Below, in pieces: positions 16,429 to 26,194 of a DNA stretch of 64,000 nucleotides. The position numbers and the translations under genes are program-made. Origin of the DNA: Dokdonella_A sp051958935 (lineage in GTDB: Bacteria; Pseudomonadota; Gammaproteobacteria; Xanthomonadales; Rhodanobacteraceae); contig NZ_JBQCFP010000018.1 of NCBI RefSeq assembly GCF_051958935.1, positions 61,269 through 125,268 of the forward strand, given 5' to 3'. Within the stretch, counting starts at the first letter, position 1. Every line of letters starts with the position of its first letter. The notes beneath the pieces are model-generated. The model did not search any database. It was not told the DNA's origin and saw nothing but the letters and a program-made list of their open reading frames with translations.

Positions 16429-16520
16429 GCGATGGGCGCCGGGACCTTCCACCCCAGGGAAGCACTGGCCGATTCGCAGCTCAGGCGGCCCATATCCCCC
16501 AGGATGGGCCGCCTTTTTTT
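16429..16520 (+). ncRNA. Possible small RNA or 3' UTR ending in a strong terminator
   Basis: An 11-bp perfect stem (16483-16493 with 16504-16514, AGGCGGCCCAT/ATGGGCCGCCT) followed by seven T residues is an unmistakable intrinsic terminator, 175 nt after the kinase stop. A possible but weak promoter (TTGTCG at 16396, TATCGT at 16417, 15-bp spacer) could start a ~90-nt RNA here, containing a second small hairpin (CTTCC-loop-GGAAG near 16446-16462). The simpler reading is that this is only the terminator of the mnmG-kinase transcript. Confidence 0.4.
16483..16520 (+). terminator. Intrinsic terminator after the two-component genes
   Basis: Perfect 11-bp GC-rich stem with a 10-nt loop and a seven-T tract. 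Its T tract forms the left end of bipartite repeat copy 2. Confidence 0.92.
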
Positions 16521-16621
16521 GTGCGATCGTCCCCTGATCGCCGCTTCGATGCCGCGCTGTTGCGCCTGCAAGGTCGCTGGTCATGGAGACCATGAGCGGC
16601 CATCCATGGCCGCACTTTTCA
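16512..16621 (+). repeat. Bipartite hairpin repeat, copy 2 (110 bp)
   Basis: Starts CCTTTTTTTG, hairpin GCGATC-GTCCCCT-GATCGC, a variable middle, hairpin GCGGCCATCCATGGCCGC, ends CACTTTTCA. It matches copy 1 (12114-12225) end to end in inverted orientation, with the middle part strongly diverged. Confidence 0.8.
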
Positions 16622-16657
16622 TCAAGAGCACGATAAAAGCGCGTGCCTTCGGCTTGT

Positions 16658-17470
16658 TTACTTCTTGCGCGCGGCGTCGAGTTTTTCCTGGGCCATCTGC
16701 AGGGCCTTCATCGCCGCGTCGTGCATCGAGGTGATGTCGGCCGGGGCGACCTGGCCGCCGCCGTGCTTCTCGTTGATGAGGACCGAACCGTCGTCGCCCC
16801 AGCCGACGAGGGCGCCGCCCTTCTGCTGCACGGCCATCACCTTGCCGTCCTTGAACGCGTAGTACACGGCGGAGCGGCCGCCGGCGTCGAGTTCGGTGTT
16901 GACGCGCACGTAGCGCACGACACCGCCTTCGCCGAACGCGTCCCACGCGACCGACGAGGTGTCCGTCGTGTAGGTGCCATTGACGGTCTTCATGCCGCCG
17001 ATGCGGCCCTGCAACTTGGTGAACTCGGCCTTGAGGTTTTCCGCCGGCGTCGCTTCGGCGGTGAGCATGATCTGCACGTTGGTACCGGCACCATGCGTGA
17101 GCACCGGCGCGGCGAGTCCGGCCTGGAACCGGCGGTCGCCGTCGACGAGCGTCGCGTTGAGCACGTAGGTGCGTCCGACGACGATCTTCGAACGGTCGAA
17201 ATCGAGCGAGAAGTTGAACGGCGCGTCGCCGCTCACGTCGAGCGTCTTTTCGGCGACCGGCGGTTGCGGCTGCGCGACGTCGACGAGGCGCAGGTCGAGC
17301 TTGCCGGCGCCGATCGTCATCGGATCGTGCAGGATCACGCTACCGGTGATCGCCGTGCCCGGCGCGATCGCCGGAGCCGCAGCCTTTTCTGTGTTCGCCG
17401 TGTCGGTCGAGGTGTTGCAACCGCCGAGCAGCGAGAGAGCGGCGATCGCCGCGAGCCAGTAGGTGCGCAT
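16658..17470 (-). CDS. YbaY-family lipoprotein
   Basis: A 270-residue lipoprotein: signal peptide with lipobox LSLLGGC, then a Thr-rich linker. Residues about 40-145 form a YbaY-like beta domain (GTAITGSVILHDPMTIGAGKLDLRLVDV ... RTYVLNATLVDGDRRF), a family with no proven function found in many Gram-negatives; the C-terminal ~110 residues are a separate module with strands (VVRYVRVNTELD, SAVYYAFKDGKVMAVQQ) and a helical end. I chose ATG 17470 because GGAG lies 8 bases upstream and because the promoter at 17497-17525 would place the upstream ATG (17485) almost at the transcript start. Outer-membrane anchoring is likely. Confidence 0.82.
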   Translation of the reverse strand: MRTYWLAAIAALSLLGGCNTSTDTANTEKAAAPAIAPGTAITGSVILHDPMTIGAGKLDLRLVDVAQPQPPVAEKTLDVSGDAPFNFSLDFDRSKIVVGRTYVLNATLVDGDRRFQAGLAAPVLTHGAGTNVQIMLTAEATPAENLKAEFTKLQGRIGGMKTVNGTYTTDTSSVAWDAFGEGGVVRYVRVNTELDAGGRSAVYYAFKDGKVMAVQQKGGALVGWGDDGSVLINEKHGGGQVAPADITSMHDAAMKALQMAQEKLDAARKK

Positions 17471-17496
17471 GACTGTCATCTCCAACGAGAACGAAA

Positions 17497-17525
17497 ATTA
17501 TCGTACAGAATCGCGAAAACATGAA
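17497..17525 (-). promoter_or_regulatory. Sigma-70-type promoter of the YbaY-like lipoprotein
   Basis: On the minus strand TTCATG (17520-17525), a 17-bp spacer and GATAAT (17497-17502), in an AT-rich patch unlike the surrounding DNA. The predicted transcript start near 17490 leaves a ~20-nt leader before ATG 17470. Confidence 0.6.
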
Positions 17526-17749
17526 GGCGGGAGCGCGCGATCAGGGCGTCCGGGTCCGTGTTGCGGCGCGGCGGTGGAGACCGCGCCATGCAGGCATTCA
17601 ACCATAGACCGCGCCTGCGTCACGCGCAATCGTGGTCACCGACCGCCGCATGAACGATGCGCAGGATCGGCAAAGCGGCCGCAGGCATGACGTTTACATG
17701 CCGGCTTGGCACCGCCCGCATCGCCCTTCGCGCCCGATTCATCCGGCGA

Positions 17750-19903
17750 TCATGCGGTGGGCAACTGCGAGATGTCGGCGACGGCCATGAACGAACCACC
17801 GACCGCGCCCAGCAGCGAGAGGCGATTGGCCCGCACGCACTCGTCGTCGACCATGACCATCACGTCTTCGAAGTAGCGATCGATCGGCTCGCGCAGCTTC
17901 GCGAGGCGCTTGAGCAGGCCGACATAGTCGCGCTGGCGAACGAACGCGGCCTGGTCGGTGAGCGCCGCGTTGTGCGCTTCGCGCAGTGCGCGCTCGGCGC
18001 CGTCCGCGAGCAAGGCATCGTCGACCGGCCCGAGGCCGGCTCCCGCCGCCTGGCGCAACAGGTTGTTGATGCGCTTGTTGGCCGCGGCGAGCGCACGCGC
18101 TTCGGGCAGCGCGGCGAACTCCACCACCGCGCGTACGCGGCGGTCGAAGTCGGCGAGGTCGGGCGGTGCGAGTTCGCGCACCGCCTCGAACGCTTCGGCG
18201 GAAACGCCGCGCTCGGCGTAGTAGCCGCGCAGGCGGTCGAGGATGAAGTCGTACAGTTCGCCGACGAGCGCGTTGCGGCGCGCAGCCGGATCCTGTGGCG
18301 CGACGCCGTCCTTGCCCTTCGGCGCGCCCGCGGCGAGCGCGGCGTCGGGCAGTTGCGCGAGCGCCTCGTCGAACTGCGCGCGCAGGTCGAGCGCGAGGTC
18401 GCCTTCGATCAGGGTGCGCGCGAGGCCGAGTGCGGCGCGGCGCAGCGCGAACGGGTCCTTGTTGCCGGACGGCTTCATGCCGACCGCGAAGATGCCGGCG
18501 AGCGTGTCGATGCGCTCGGCGACCGCGAGCACCTGGCCGACCCTGCCGTGCGCAATGTCGTCGCCGGCAAAGCGCGGCCGGTAGAATTCGTCGAGCGCGC
18601 GTGCGACTTCGGCATCCTCGCCGCCCGCACTCGCGTAGTAGCGGCCCATCGTGCCCTGCAGTTCGGGGAATTCGCCGACCATGCGCGTCATGAGATCGCA
18701 CTTGGACAGCGCGGCCGCTCGCGTCGCGAGCGCGGCGTCGACCTCGATGCCCGCCTCGCGCAGGCGATTGGCGATCACGCGCGCGAGCTCGGCCACGCGC
18801 ACGGTCTTGTCCCACACCGAACCGAGCGCCTGCTGGTAGGTGACGTTCTTCAGCGATTCCTGCTGTGCGGCGAGCGGCGACTCGAGGTCCTCGTCGAAGA
18901 AGAACTTGGCATCGGCGAAACGCGGGCGGATCACGCGCTCGTAACCCTTGCGGATCTCTGCCGGATCCTTCGATTCGATGTTTGCGACACCGATGAAGTG
19001 CTCGGTGAGGCGGCCCTCGGCATCGAAGACCGGCACGAACTTCTGGTTCGTCTCCATCGTCGTCACGAGCGCCTCCTGCGGCACCGCGAGGAACTCGCGC
19101 TCGAACGTGCAGGCGATGCCGACCGGCCATTCGGTGAGGTTGGCGATCTCGTCGAGCAGGGCATCGGACAGGCGCGGCGAGCTGCCTGCCGGCGCGACGC
19201 GCGCGACTTCGGCACGCACGCGCTGGCGGCGCTCGGCGGGATCGGCGATCACCTTCGCCGCGCGCAATGCGTCGAGCCAGCTGTCGGCGTCGACGACGTG
19301 CACCGGCTGCGGATGGTGGTAGCGATGGCCGCGCGAGCTGCGACCGGAACGGAGGCCGAGGATCTCCGCATCGACGATCGCATCGCCGTGCAGGATCACG
19401 AGCCAGTGCGCCGGCCGCACGAACGTGTAGTCGTGGCTGCCCCAGCGCATGGGCTTGGGGATCGGCAGCGCCTTGAGCGCCTCGGCGACGATCTCGGGCA
19501 GCAGCGCCGCGGTCGGCTGGCCGGGCTTCTCGCTGCGCGCGAGGAAGCGCTCGCCCTTCGCGTCGGTCGTGCGCTCGAGCTGGTCGACGGCAACGCCGTT
19601 CTTCGCCGCGAAACCGAGCAGCGCAGGCGTCGGCTGTCCATTCGCGTCGAGGCCGATGTTCGCGTACGGCCCGAGTGCTTCGGCCTTCTGCAGCGGCTGC
19701 TGCGCGGCGACGGCCGGCACGAGCACGGCGAGTCGGCGCGGCGAGCAGTAGCGCTTCGCGCCGGCGAGGTCGGCCGCGATGCCGCGTTTGGCGAGGCCGT
19801 CGCAGACCCCGCTCGCGAAAGCGGTCGAGAGCTCGTCGAGTGCCTTCGGCGGCAGCTCTTCGGTGCCGAGTTCGATGAGGAGGGAAGCGTGGTCTTGGCT
19901 CAT
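17750..19903 (-). CDS. glyS: Glycyl-tRNA synthetase beta subunit
   Basis: A 717-residue beta subunit of the bacterial alpha2beta2 GlyRS, which recognises tRNA-Gly while the alpha subunit activates glycine. The N terminus LLIELGTEELPPKAL and the segments CSPRRLAVLV, SRGHRYHHP and KFFFDEDLESPL are family hallmarks; a tRNA-binding helical domain closes the protein. The start at 19903 gives the canonical N terminus. It follows glyQ with a 101-bp gap that contains a REP-like palindrome, unusual for two subunits needed in equal amounts. Confidence 0.97.
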   Translation of the reverse strand: MSQDHASLLIELGTEELPPKALDELSTAFASGVCDGLAKRGIAADLAGAKRYCSPRRLAVLVPAVAAQQPLQKAEALGPYANIGLDANGQPTPALLGFAAKNGVAVDQLERTTDAKGERFLARSEKPGQPTAALLPEIVAEALKALPIPKPMRWGSHDYTFVRPAHWLVILHGDAIVDAEILGLRSGRSSRGHRYHHPQPVHVVDADSWLDALRAAKVIADPAERRQRVRAEVARVAPAGSSPRLSDALLDEIANLTEWPVGIACTFEREFLAVPQEALVTTMETNQKFVPVFDAEGRLTEHFIGVANIESKDPAEIRKGYERVIRPRFADAKFFFDEDLESPLAAQQESLKNVTYQQALGSVWDKTVRVAELARVIANRLREAGIEVDAALATRAAALSKCDLMTRMVGEFPELQGTMGRYYASAGGEDAEVARALDEFYRPRFAGDDIAHGRVGQVLAVAERIDTLAGIFAVGMKPSGNKDPFALRRAALGLARTLIEGDLALDLRAQFDEALAQLPDAALAAGAPKGKDGVAPQDPAARRNALVGELYDFILDRLRGYYAERGVSAEAFEAVRELAPPDLADFDRRVRAVVEFAALPEARALAAANKRINNLLRQAAGAGLGPVDDALLADGAERALREAHNAALTDQAAFVRQRDYVGLLKRLAKLREPIDRYFEDVMVMVDDECVRANRLSLLGAVGGSFMAVADISQLPTA

Positions 19904-19923
19904 GGCGGCAATCTTGGTTCTGG

Positions 19924-19950
19924 CGTCATCCCGTGGAAGCGGGAATCCAT
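19924..19950. repeat. REP-like palindrome in the glyQ-glyS spacer
   Basis: CGTCATCCCGTGGAAGCGGG followed by AATCCAT: the GGATTCCCGCTTCCACGGGATGACG family unit, read on the minus strand. It lies within a presumed operon. Confidence 0.8.
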
Positions 19951-20004
19951 CCTGTCCCGATGGAGCCCCGCGCCCGCGGCATGACATCGTATGGATCGAG
20001 ATGT

Positions 20005-20910
20005 TCAGGCGGCAGCGGCGGCCGTGCGCAGGCCGGGAAAACCGAGCTTCTCGCGCTGCGCGTAGTACGCCTCGGCGACGCCGCGCGACAGCGCGCGCAC
20101 GCGCAGGATGTAGCGCTGGCGTTCGGTCACGCTGATCGCGCGCCGCGCGTCGAGCAGGTTGAACGTGTGGCTCGCCTTCATCACCTGCTCGTACGCGGGC
20201 AGCGGCAGGCCCGCTTCGACGAGTCGCTTCGCCTCCGCTTCGCAGGTGTCGAACCAGTCGAACAGCTTCGCCACGTTCGCATGCTCGAAGTTGTAGGTGC
20301 TCTGCTCGACTTCGTTCTGGTGGAACACGTCGCCGTAGGTGACGACGCCGTGCGGCGCGCGCGTCCAGACGAGGTCGTAGACGTTGTCGACGTTCTGCAG
20401 GTACATCGCGAGGCGCTCGAGGCCGTAGGTGATCTCGCCCGTCACCGGCCGGCATTCGAGGCCGCCGGCCTGCTGGAAATAGGTGAACTGCGTGACTTCC
20501 ATGCCGTTCAACCAGACTTCCCAGCCGAGGCCCCAGGCGCCGAGCGTCGGCGATTCCCAGTTGTCCTCGACGAAGCGCAGGTCGTGCACGAGCGGATCGA
20601 CGCCGAGTGCCTCGAGCGAACCGACATAGCGGTCGAGGATGTCGTCCGGATTCGGCTTCAGCACCACCTGGTACTGGTAGTAGTGCTGCAGGCGGTTCGG
20701 GTTTTCACCGTAGCGGCCGTCGGTCGGGCGGCGCGACGGCTGCACGTAGGCGGCCGCCCACGGCTCGGGGCCGATCGCGCGCAGGAATGTCGCCGGATGG
20801 AACGTGCCCGCGCCGACTTCGGTGTCGAGCGGCTGGAGCAGCACGCAGCCCTGTTCGGCCCAATAACGGTTGAGGGTCTGGATGACTTCCTGGAAGGTCG
20901 GTCCGGGCAT
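20005..20910 (-). CDS. glyQ: Glycyl-tRNA synthetase alpha subunit
   Basis: A 301-residue class II synthetase catalytic subunit. Opening TFQEVIQTLNRYWAEQGC, motif 2 region YVQPSRRPTDGRYGENPNR and GLGWEVWLNGMEVTQFTYFQ are diagnostic. With GlyS it charges tRNA-Gly in the cytoplasm. ATG 20908-20910 gives the family N terminus. The gene is divergent from the GspE-like ATPase gene with a 124-bp spacer that must carry both promoters. Confidence 0.97.
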   Translation of the reverse strand: MPGPTFQEVIQTLNRYWAEQGCVLLQPLDTEVGAGTFHPATFLRAIGPEPWAAAYVQPSRRPTDGRYGENPNRLQHYYQYQVVLKPNPDDILDRYVGSLEALGVDPLVHDLRFVEDNWESPTLGAWGLGWEVWLNGMEVTQFTYFQQAGGLECRPVTGEITYGLERLAMYLQNVDNVYDLVWTRAPHGVVTYGDVFHQNEVEQSTYNFEHANVAKLFDWFDTCEAEAKRLVEAGLPLPAYEQVMKASHTFNLLDARRAISVTERQRYILRVRALSRGVAEAYYAQREKLGFPGLRTAAAAA

Positions 20911-21034
20911 GCGGGGCTCGTCGTGGTCGTATCGGGCGGGCGTTCCGATGCAACGGTACACCGGTACCGGATTCACGGAGTGCCCTGCGAAAAGCGCGCT
21001 AGTATAGCGGCGATACCCCTGTCGGACTCGCACC

Positions 21035-22826
<1,792 letters not shown>

Positions 22827-22849
<23 letters not shown>

Positions 22850-23579
22850 CCTTCGCTCCGCCACGCGCTTCCTGATCGTCCAGACCGGCAGCACGCTGCC
22901 GACGGTTCGCGCGCGCCACGGCGATTTTCCGGACTGGTTCCGCTGCGGACTCGGCCTGCATCGGCGCGAGGTCGAGGTCGTGCGCGTGCATGCGGGCGAG
23001 GACCTGCCCGACCCGCACGCGTATGCGGCAGCGATCGTGACCGGCTCGCCGGCGATGGTCAGCGAGCGGCTGGCGTGGAGCGAAGAGACTGCCGCCTGGC
23101 TGCGCGAGGCCGTCGCGGGCGACCTGCCGATCCTCGGCGTCTGCTACGGCCACCAGCTGCTCGCGCATGCGCTCGGCGGCCGCGTCGACTACCACGCGAA
23201 CGGTCGCGAGATCGGCACGGTCGGCATCGAGCGGCTCGCCGCTGCGGACGGCGATGCGCTGCTCGCCGCGGCTCCGGCCCGCTTCCGGGCGCATGCCTCG
23301 CACCAGCAGAGCGTGCTCGAACTGCCACGGGGAGCCGTCGTGCTCGCACGCTCAGCGCACGACCCCCACCACGCCGTGCGCTACGCGCCGCGCGTCTGGG
23401 GGCTGCAGTTCCATCCGGAGTTCAGCGTGGAAATCATGCGCGGCTACCTGCACGCGCGAGCGCGTGCGGCGCATGGAGACTGCCCGGCCGAGTGCTGTCC
23501 GCGCCGCGAACAGGCGCCCGCCCCGGCGGCACGCCGGCTGCTGCGCCGATTCCGTACGATCGCGCTCGCGAACGCCTGA
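22827..23579 (+). CDS. Class I glutamine amidotransferase-like protein (GMP-synthase-like)
   Basis: A 250-residue stand-alone class I glutaminase domain. The nucleophile elbow GVCYGHQLLA, the oxyanion-region Gly pair and the catalytic His-x-Glu in LQFHPEFS are present; MVSERLAW and ASHQQSV match the GuaA-like hydrolase subgroup that often acts on gamma-glutamyl compounds rather than feeding a synthetase. It starts 23 bp inside the secretion-ATPase gene (ATG 22827), implying translational coupling, though no functional link is evident. The C-terminal tail is Arg/Ala-rich with two extra Cys. Confidence 0.87.
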
Positions 23580-23623
23580 GCGACGGCTGCCCACGCCCGT
23601 GCGCGGACGCCCCGCCGCCCGGG

Positions 23624-23839
23624 TTACTTGCGGGCGCGGCCTGCGCGGCGGATCGCGGCCAGCGGGTCGCCGAGCTTGAGGCCCGAGAGGTAATCGCTGA
23701 TCGCCTCGTTCGTCACGTCGTACAGCGGCCGACCCATGACCGCCGCGGCGGCCTTGAGGCTGTCGCGCACGCGCTTGGATACGCGCAGGCTGGCATCACG
23801 CGCGTCATCGGTATCTGCCGCAACTGTGGACTTCTTCAT
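23624..23839 (-). CDS. Small ribbon-helix-helix-like putative DNA-binding protein
   Basis: A 71-residue protein. After a polar N terminus it has a strand-like ASLRVSKRVRDSLKAAAAVM followed by a second helix YDVTNEAISDYLSGL, the strand-helix-helix order of Arc/CopG regulators and antitoxins. No toxin gene adjoins it, so an antitoxin role is not supported. ATG 23839 has GGGAGAG upstream; its promoter region (23860-23899) carries a repeated GTGTAAC and could be its own operator. The upstream DNA is markedly AT-richer than its surroundings, a hint of recent acquisition or of regulatory use. Confidence 0.65.
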   Translation of the reverse strand: MKKSTVAADTDDARDASLRVSKRVRDSLKAAAAVMGRPLYDVTNEAISDYLSGLKLGDPLAAIRRAGRARK

Positions 23840-23859
23840 GTTCTCTCCCGGCACCTGTG

Positions 23860-23899
23860 GTGTAACCGCACTTTATTTTGACTGTTTTAGAAGTGTAAC
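23860..23899 (-). promoter_or_regulatory. Promoter with direct repeats before the small DNA-binding protein
   Basis: Minus strand: TTACAC (-35, 23893-23898), 17-bp spacer, TAAAGT (-10, 23870-23875). GTTACAC occurs twice, at 23893-23899 over the -35 and at 23860-23866 just past the -10, 33 bp apart (three helical turns), consistent with autorepression. Further out, GTTTTG-TGAC-CAAAAC at 23948-23963 is an inverted repeat. Confidence 0.6.
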
Positions 23900-24076
23900 T
23901 GTGATTCGGGGGCGACCGATAGGGGCGGGCGGCCAACTGTGTGACGTTTTGTGACCAAAACGGGTCGAGGCCGCGCTCCACGGGCCTTGGGTGACCCCGA
24001 TGTCGGGAAACGGGCCAGGGAGAGGCCGCTTGCGCATGCGTCGCCGCGGTGCCGCAACGCAGCACCCGCCGCTGGC

Positions 24077-24838
24077 TCAGGCCCCCGGGGCGGTGTCGGG
24101 CGGCGGCGGGGCCGGGCGGGCGAAGGTGCGCGCGCCGAAAATGCCGACCTCGTAGAGGAGGCACATCGGCACCGCGAGCATCGTCTGCGACAGCACGTCG
24201 GGCGGAGTCAGCACCGCGGCGATCGCGAAGGCGCCGACGATCGCATATCTGCGACTGCCGGAAAGCTGCTCCGGCGTGACGACGCCGAGCGCGACGAGGA
24301 TGACCAGCACGACGGGCACCTCGAAGCACAGGCCGAAGGCGAGGAACAGCATCAGCACGAAGTCGAGGTAACGGCCGATGTCGGGCGTCACCGCGACCCC
24401 GGCCGGCGCGACGCCGGTCATGAACGAGAACACCGCAGGCAGTACCAGGAAGTAGGCGAACGCGCAGCCGATGTAGAACAGGATCACCGACGACACGAGG
24501 ATCGGCACGGCGAGGCGCTTCTCGTGGCGATAGAGGCCGGGCGCAACGAACGCCCAGAGCTGGTACAGCACGAACGGGATCGCGATGAACAGCGCGATGA
24601 AGAAGGCGAGCTTGAGCGGCGTCAGGAACGGCGACGCGACCTCGGTCGCTATCATCGTGCCGCCCTGCGGCAGATGCCGCAGCAACGGCAAGGCGAGCCA
24701 GCCGTAGAGCTTGTTGGCGAACGGCATCAACGCGACGAGCACGAGCAGGACGGCGGCGACCGCCTTGAGCAGCCGCTCGCGCAGTTCCACCAGGTGCGAG
24801 ATGAACGACTGCTCGCCGTCGTGCTCAGGTTCGCTCAT
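24077..24838 (-). CDS. tatC: Twin-arginine translocase subunit TatC
   Basis: A 253-residue inner-membrane protein with six TM helices, the signal-peptide receptor of the Tat pathway for folded proteins. Diagnostic segments: N-terminal SFISHLVELRERLLKAV (the conserved Leu-Arg-x-Arg-Leu loop), FYIGCAFAYFLVLPAVFSFM and FGLCFEVPVVLVIL with the conserved Glu. The start overlaps the end of tatB by 14 bp. Last gene of a tatABC operon; the C terminus is Pro-rich. Confidence 0.97.
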   Translation of the reverse strand: MSEPEHDGEQSFISHLVELRERLLKAVAAVLLVLVALMPFANKLYGWLALPLLRHLPQGGTMIATEVASPFLTPLKLAFFIALFIAIPFVLYQLWAFVAPGLYRHEKRLAVPILVSSVILFYIGCAFAYFLVLPAVFSFMTGVAPAGVAVTPDIGRYLDFVLMLFLAFGLCFEVPVVLVILVALGVVTPEQLSGSRRYAIVGAFAIAAVLTPPDVLSQTMLAVPMCLLYEVGIFGARTFARPAPPPPDTAPGA

Positions 24839-25136
24839 CGCTCGGCGCTGCAGGCGGTGGGGTGGGATTCACGCGGGCGGCGGCCTCGAGCTCGGCCGCG
24901 GTCGCGCGCACGTCGGCGCGCACATCGGCGGCGCGACGCGCCTCGTCGATGGACTTCTTGAGGTCCTCGGCGGCGAGTTCGCGCTCGATCTCGCTGCGCA
25001 CGCTCTGCCAGCTCGCCCGCGCGCGACGCACCAGCGCTCCGGCCGTGCGTGCAACGCGCGGCAGGCGTTCGGGGCCGAGCACGAGGAGGGCGATGACCGC
25101 AACGAGCGCGATCTCGCTGAAGCCGACGTCGAACAT
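24825..25136 (-). CDS. tatB: Twin-arginine translocase subunit TatB
   Basis: A 103-residue protein: short periplasmic MFDVGFSE, one TM helix (IALVAVIALLVLGPERLP, with the hinge Gly-Pro-Glu-Arg-Leu-Pro), then an amphipathic and charged helical tail and a Pro-rich end. MFDVGFSE rather than MGFGS distinguishes TatB from TatA. It forms the receptor complex with TatC, whose gene it overlaps. Confidence 0.95.
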   Translation of the reverse strand: MFDVGFSEIALVAVIALLVLGPERLPRVARTAGALVRRARASWQSVRSEIERELAAEDLKKSIDEARRAADVRADVRATAAELEAAARVNPTPPPAAPSDERT

Positions 25137-25179
25137 GCGTGTTCCCGAAGGCGGGCCGCGCTCGCGCGCGGCGTGCGCG

Positions 25180-25410
25180 TCAGTCGACGCGTTCGTTCTT
25201 GCTGGCGGTATTCGCCGCGCCCGCGTCGGCCGGCGGCGGATCGGCCTTGAGCTGGGCCTGGTCGGCGGAGTCGCCGTCCTGCATGCCCTTCTTGAAGCCC
25301 TTGATCGCGGCGCCGAGATCCTCGCCGACGTTGCGCAGCTTCTTGGTGCCGAACACGAGGGCGACGATCGCCAGGAGCACGACCCAATGCCAGAAACTGC
25401 CGAAACCCAT
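25180..25410 (-). CDS. tatA: Twin-arginine translocase subunit TatA
   Basis: A 76-residue pore-forming subunit: MGFGSFWHWVVLLAIVALVFGTKKLRNVGEDLG contains the single TM helix, the Phe-Gly-Thr-Lys-Lys-Leu hinge and the start of the amphipathic helix, followed by an acidic tail. It lies 43 bp upstream of tatB and 39 bp downstream of the SYLF gene, all on the minus strand. Confidence 0.96.
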   Translation of the reverse strand: MGFGSFWHWVVLLAIVALVFGTKKLRNVGEDLGAAIKGFKKGMQDGDSADQAQLKADPPPADAGAANTASKNERVD

Positions 25411-25449
25411 GATGCTACCTGCTACGAATGAGGGCGCCGTCGCGCCGCG

Positions 25450-26130
25450 TTACTTCGTAGTGTACTCCTCCAGCAGGTCGCGGAAATCGACCACGGCATT
25501 CGGCACGCCGGATACCCCGCCCTCGAAGATGCGGCGCGCGGTCACGCCGTTGCCGTAGACCGCCTGATTCGCGTCGTTGTCGATCTTAAGCGCAGTGCCG
25601 TCGAGCGCGGCGCCGGCGAACAGGCCGCGTGCGCGCGAATAGGAGTAGATCTCGGCCTTGAGCTGGGCGTCCGTCGAAGCCTGTGCGGAGCGCCCCACCG
25701 GGCCGGCCGCGGCGGAGGCGTCGGCACCGAGCGTGAATTTCCCGTGCACGATCGAATCGACGCCGCGCTGCGTGCGGAACACGAGGATCACGTCGGTCGA
25801 GGACACGCCCGCCTGGAAGCCGATGCTGCCGCCGGTCATGCTCACGAAAGCGGGATTGGACCAGATGCCGTCGCGCGTCTTCACCGCGATGAGCCCGTTG
25901 CCGTGGCGGCCGCCGATGACGAGGCCGGCCTTGATAACGTCGGGCACCACCGCGATCGCGTGCGCGTTCTCGAGGAGGTCCTGCGGGATCGCCTTGTCCG
26001 GCGCTTCCATGACCTCCTTCAGCACGCGCACTGCGTTTTCTGCGAGCTTGTTCTCCTCTTCTCCCGCCCGCGCCGGGTGGGTCACCGAGGCGAAAACGGC
26101 ACACAGCAGGACGAACAAGGCAGCACGCAT
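25450..26130 (-). CDS. Exported SYLF-domain (DUF500/YSC84-like) protein
   Basis: A 226-residue protein with a Sec signal peptide (ALFVLLCAVFASVTHPARA) and one SYLF domain over the rest: IPQDLLENAHAIAVVPDV, GGRHGNGLIAVKT, PAFVSMTGGSIGFQAGVSSTDVILVF and YSYSRARGLFAGAALDG, the last being the family signature. Eukaryotic homologues bind phosphoinositides and actin; bacterial ones are periplasmic or outer-membrane-associated with unknown roles. It sits 39 bp upstream of tatA and may share its transcript. Confidence 0.9.
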   Translation of the reverse strand: MRAALFVLLCAVFASVTHPARAGEEENKLAENAVRVLKEVMEAPDKAIPQDLLENAHAIAVVPDVIKAGLVIGGRHGNGLIAVKTRDGIWSNPAFVSMTGGSIGFQAGVSSTDVILVFRTQRGVDSIVHGKFTLGADASAAAGPVGRSAQASTDAQLKAEIYSYSRARGLFAGAALDGTALKIDNDANQAVYGNGVTARRIFEGGVSGVPNAVVDFRDLLEEYTTK

Positions 26131-26194
26131 GCAGAGCTCCGGCGGATGGATTTCGCCTACGTTAATCGGCGCGAGCTGAGCCGGCGATGAAGCT

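Noticed and set aside
23624..23839. Toxin-antitoxin pair reading of the small RHH-like gene
   Set aside because: No toxin-sized partner gene is adjacent on either side; only the DNA-binding-like protein is present.
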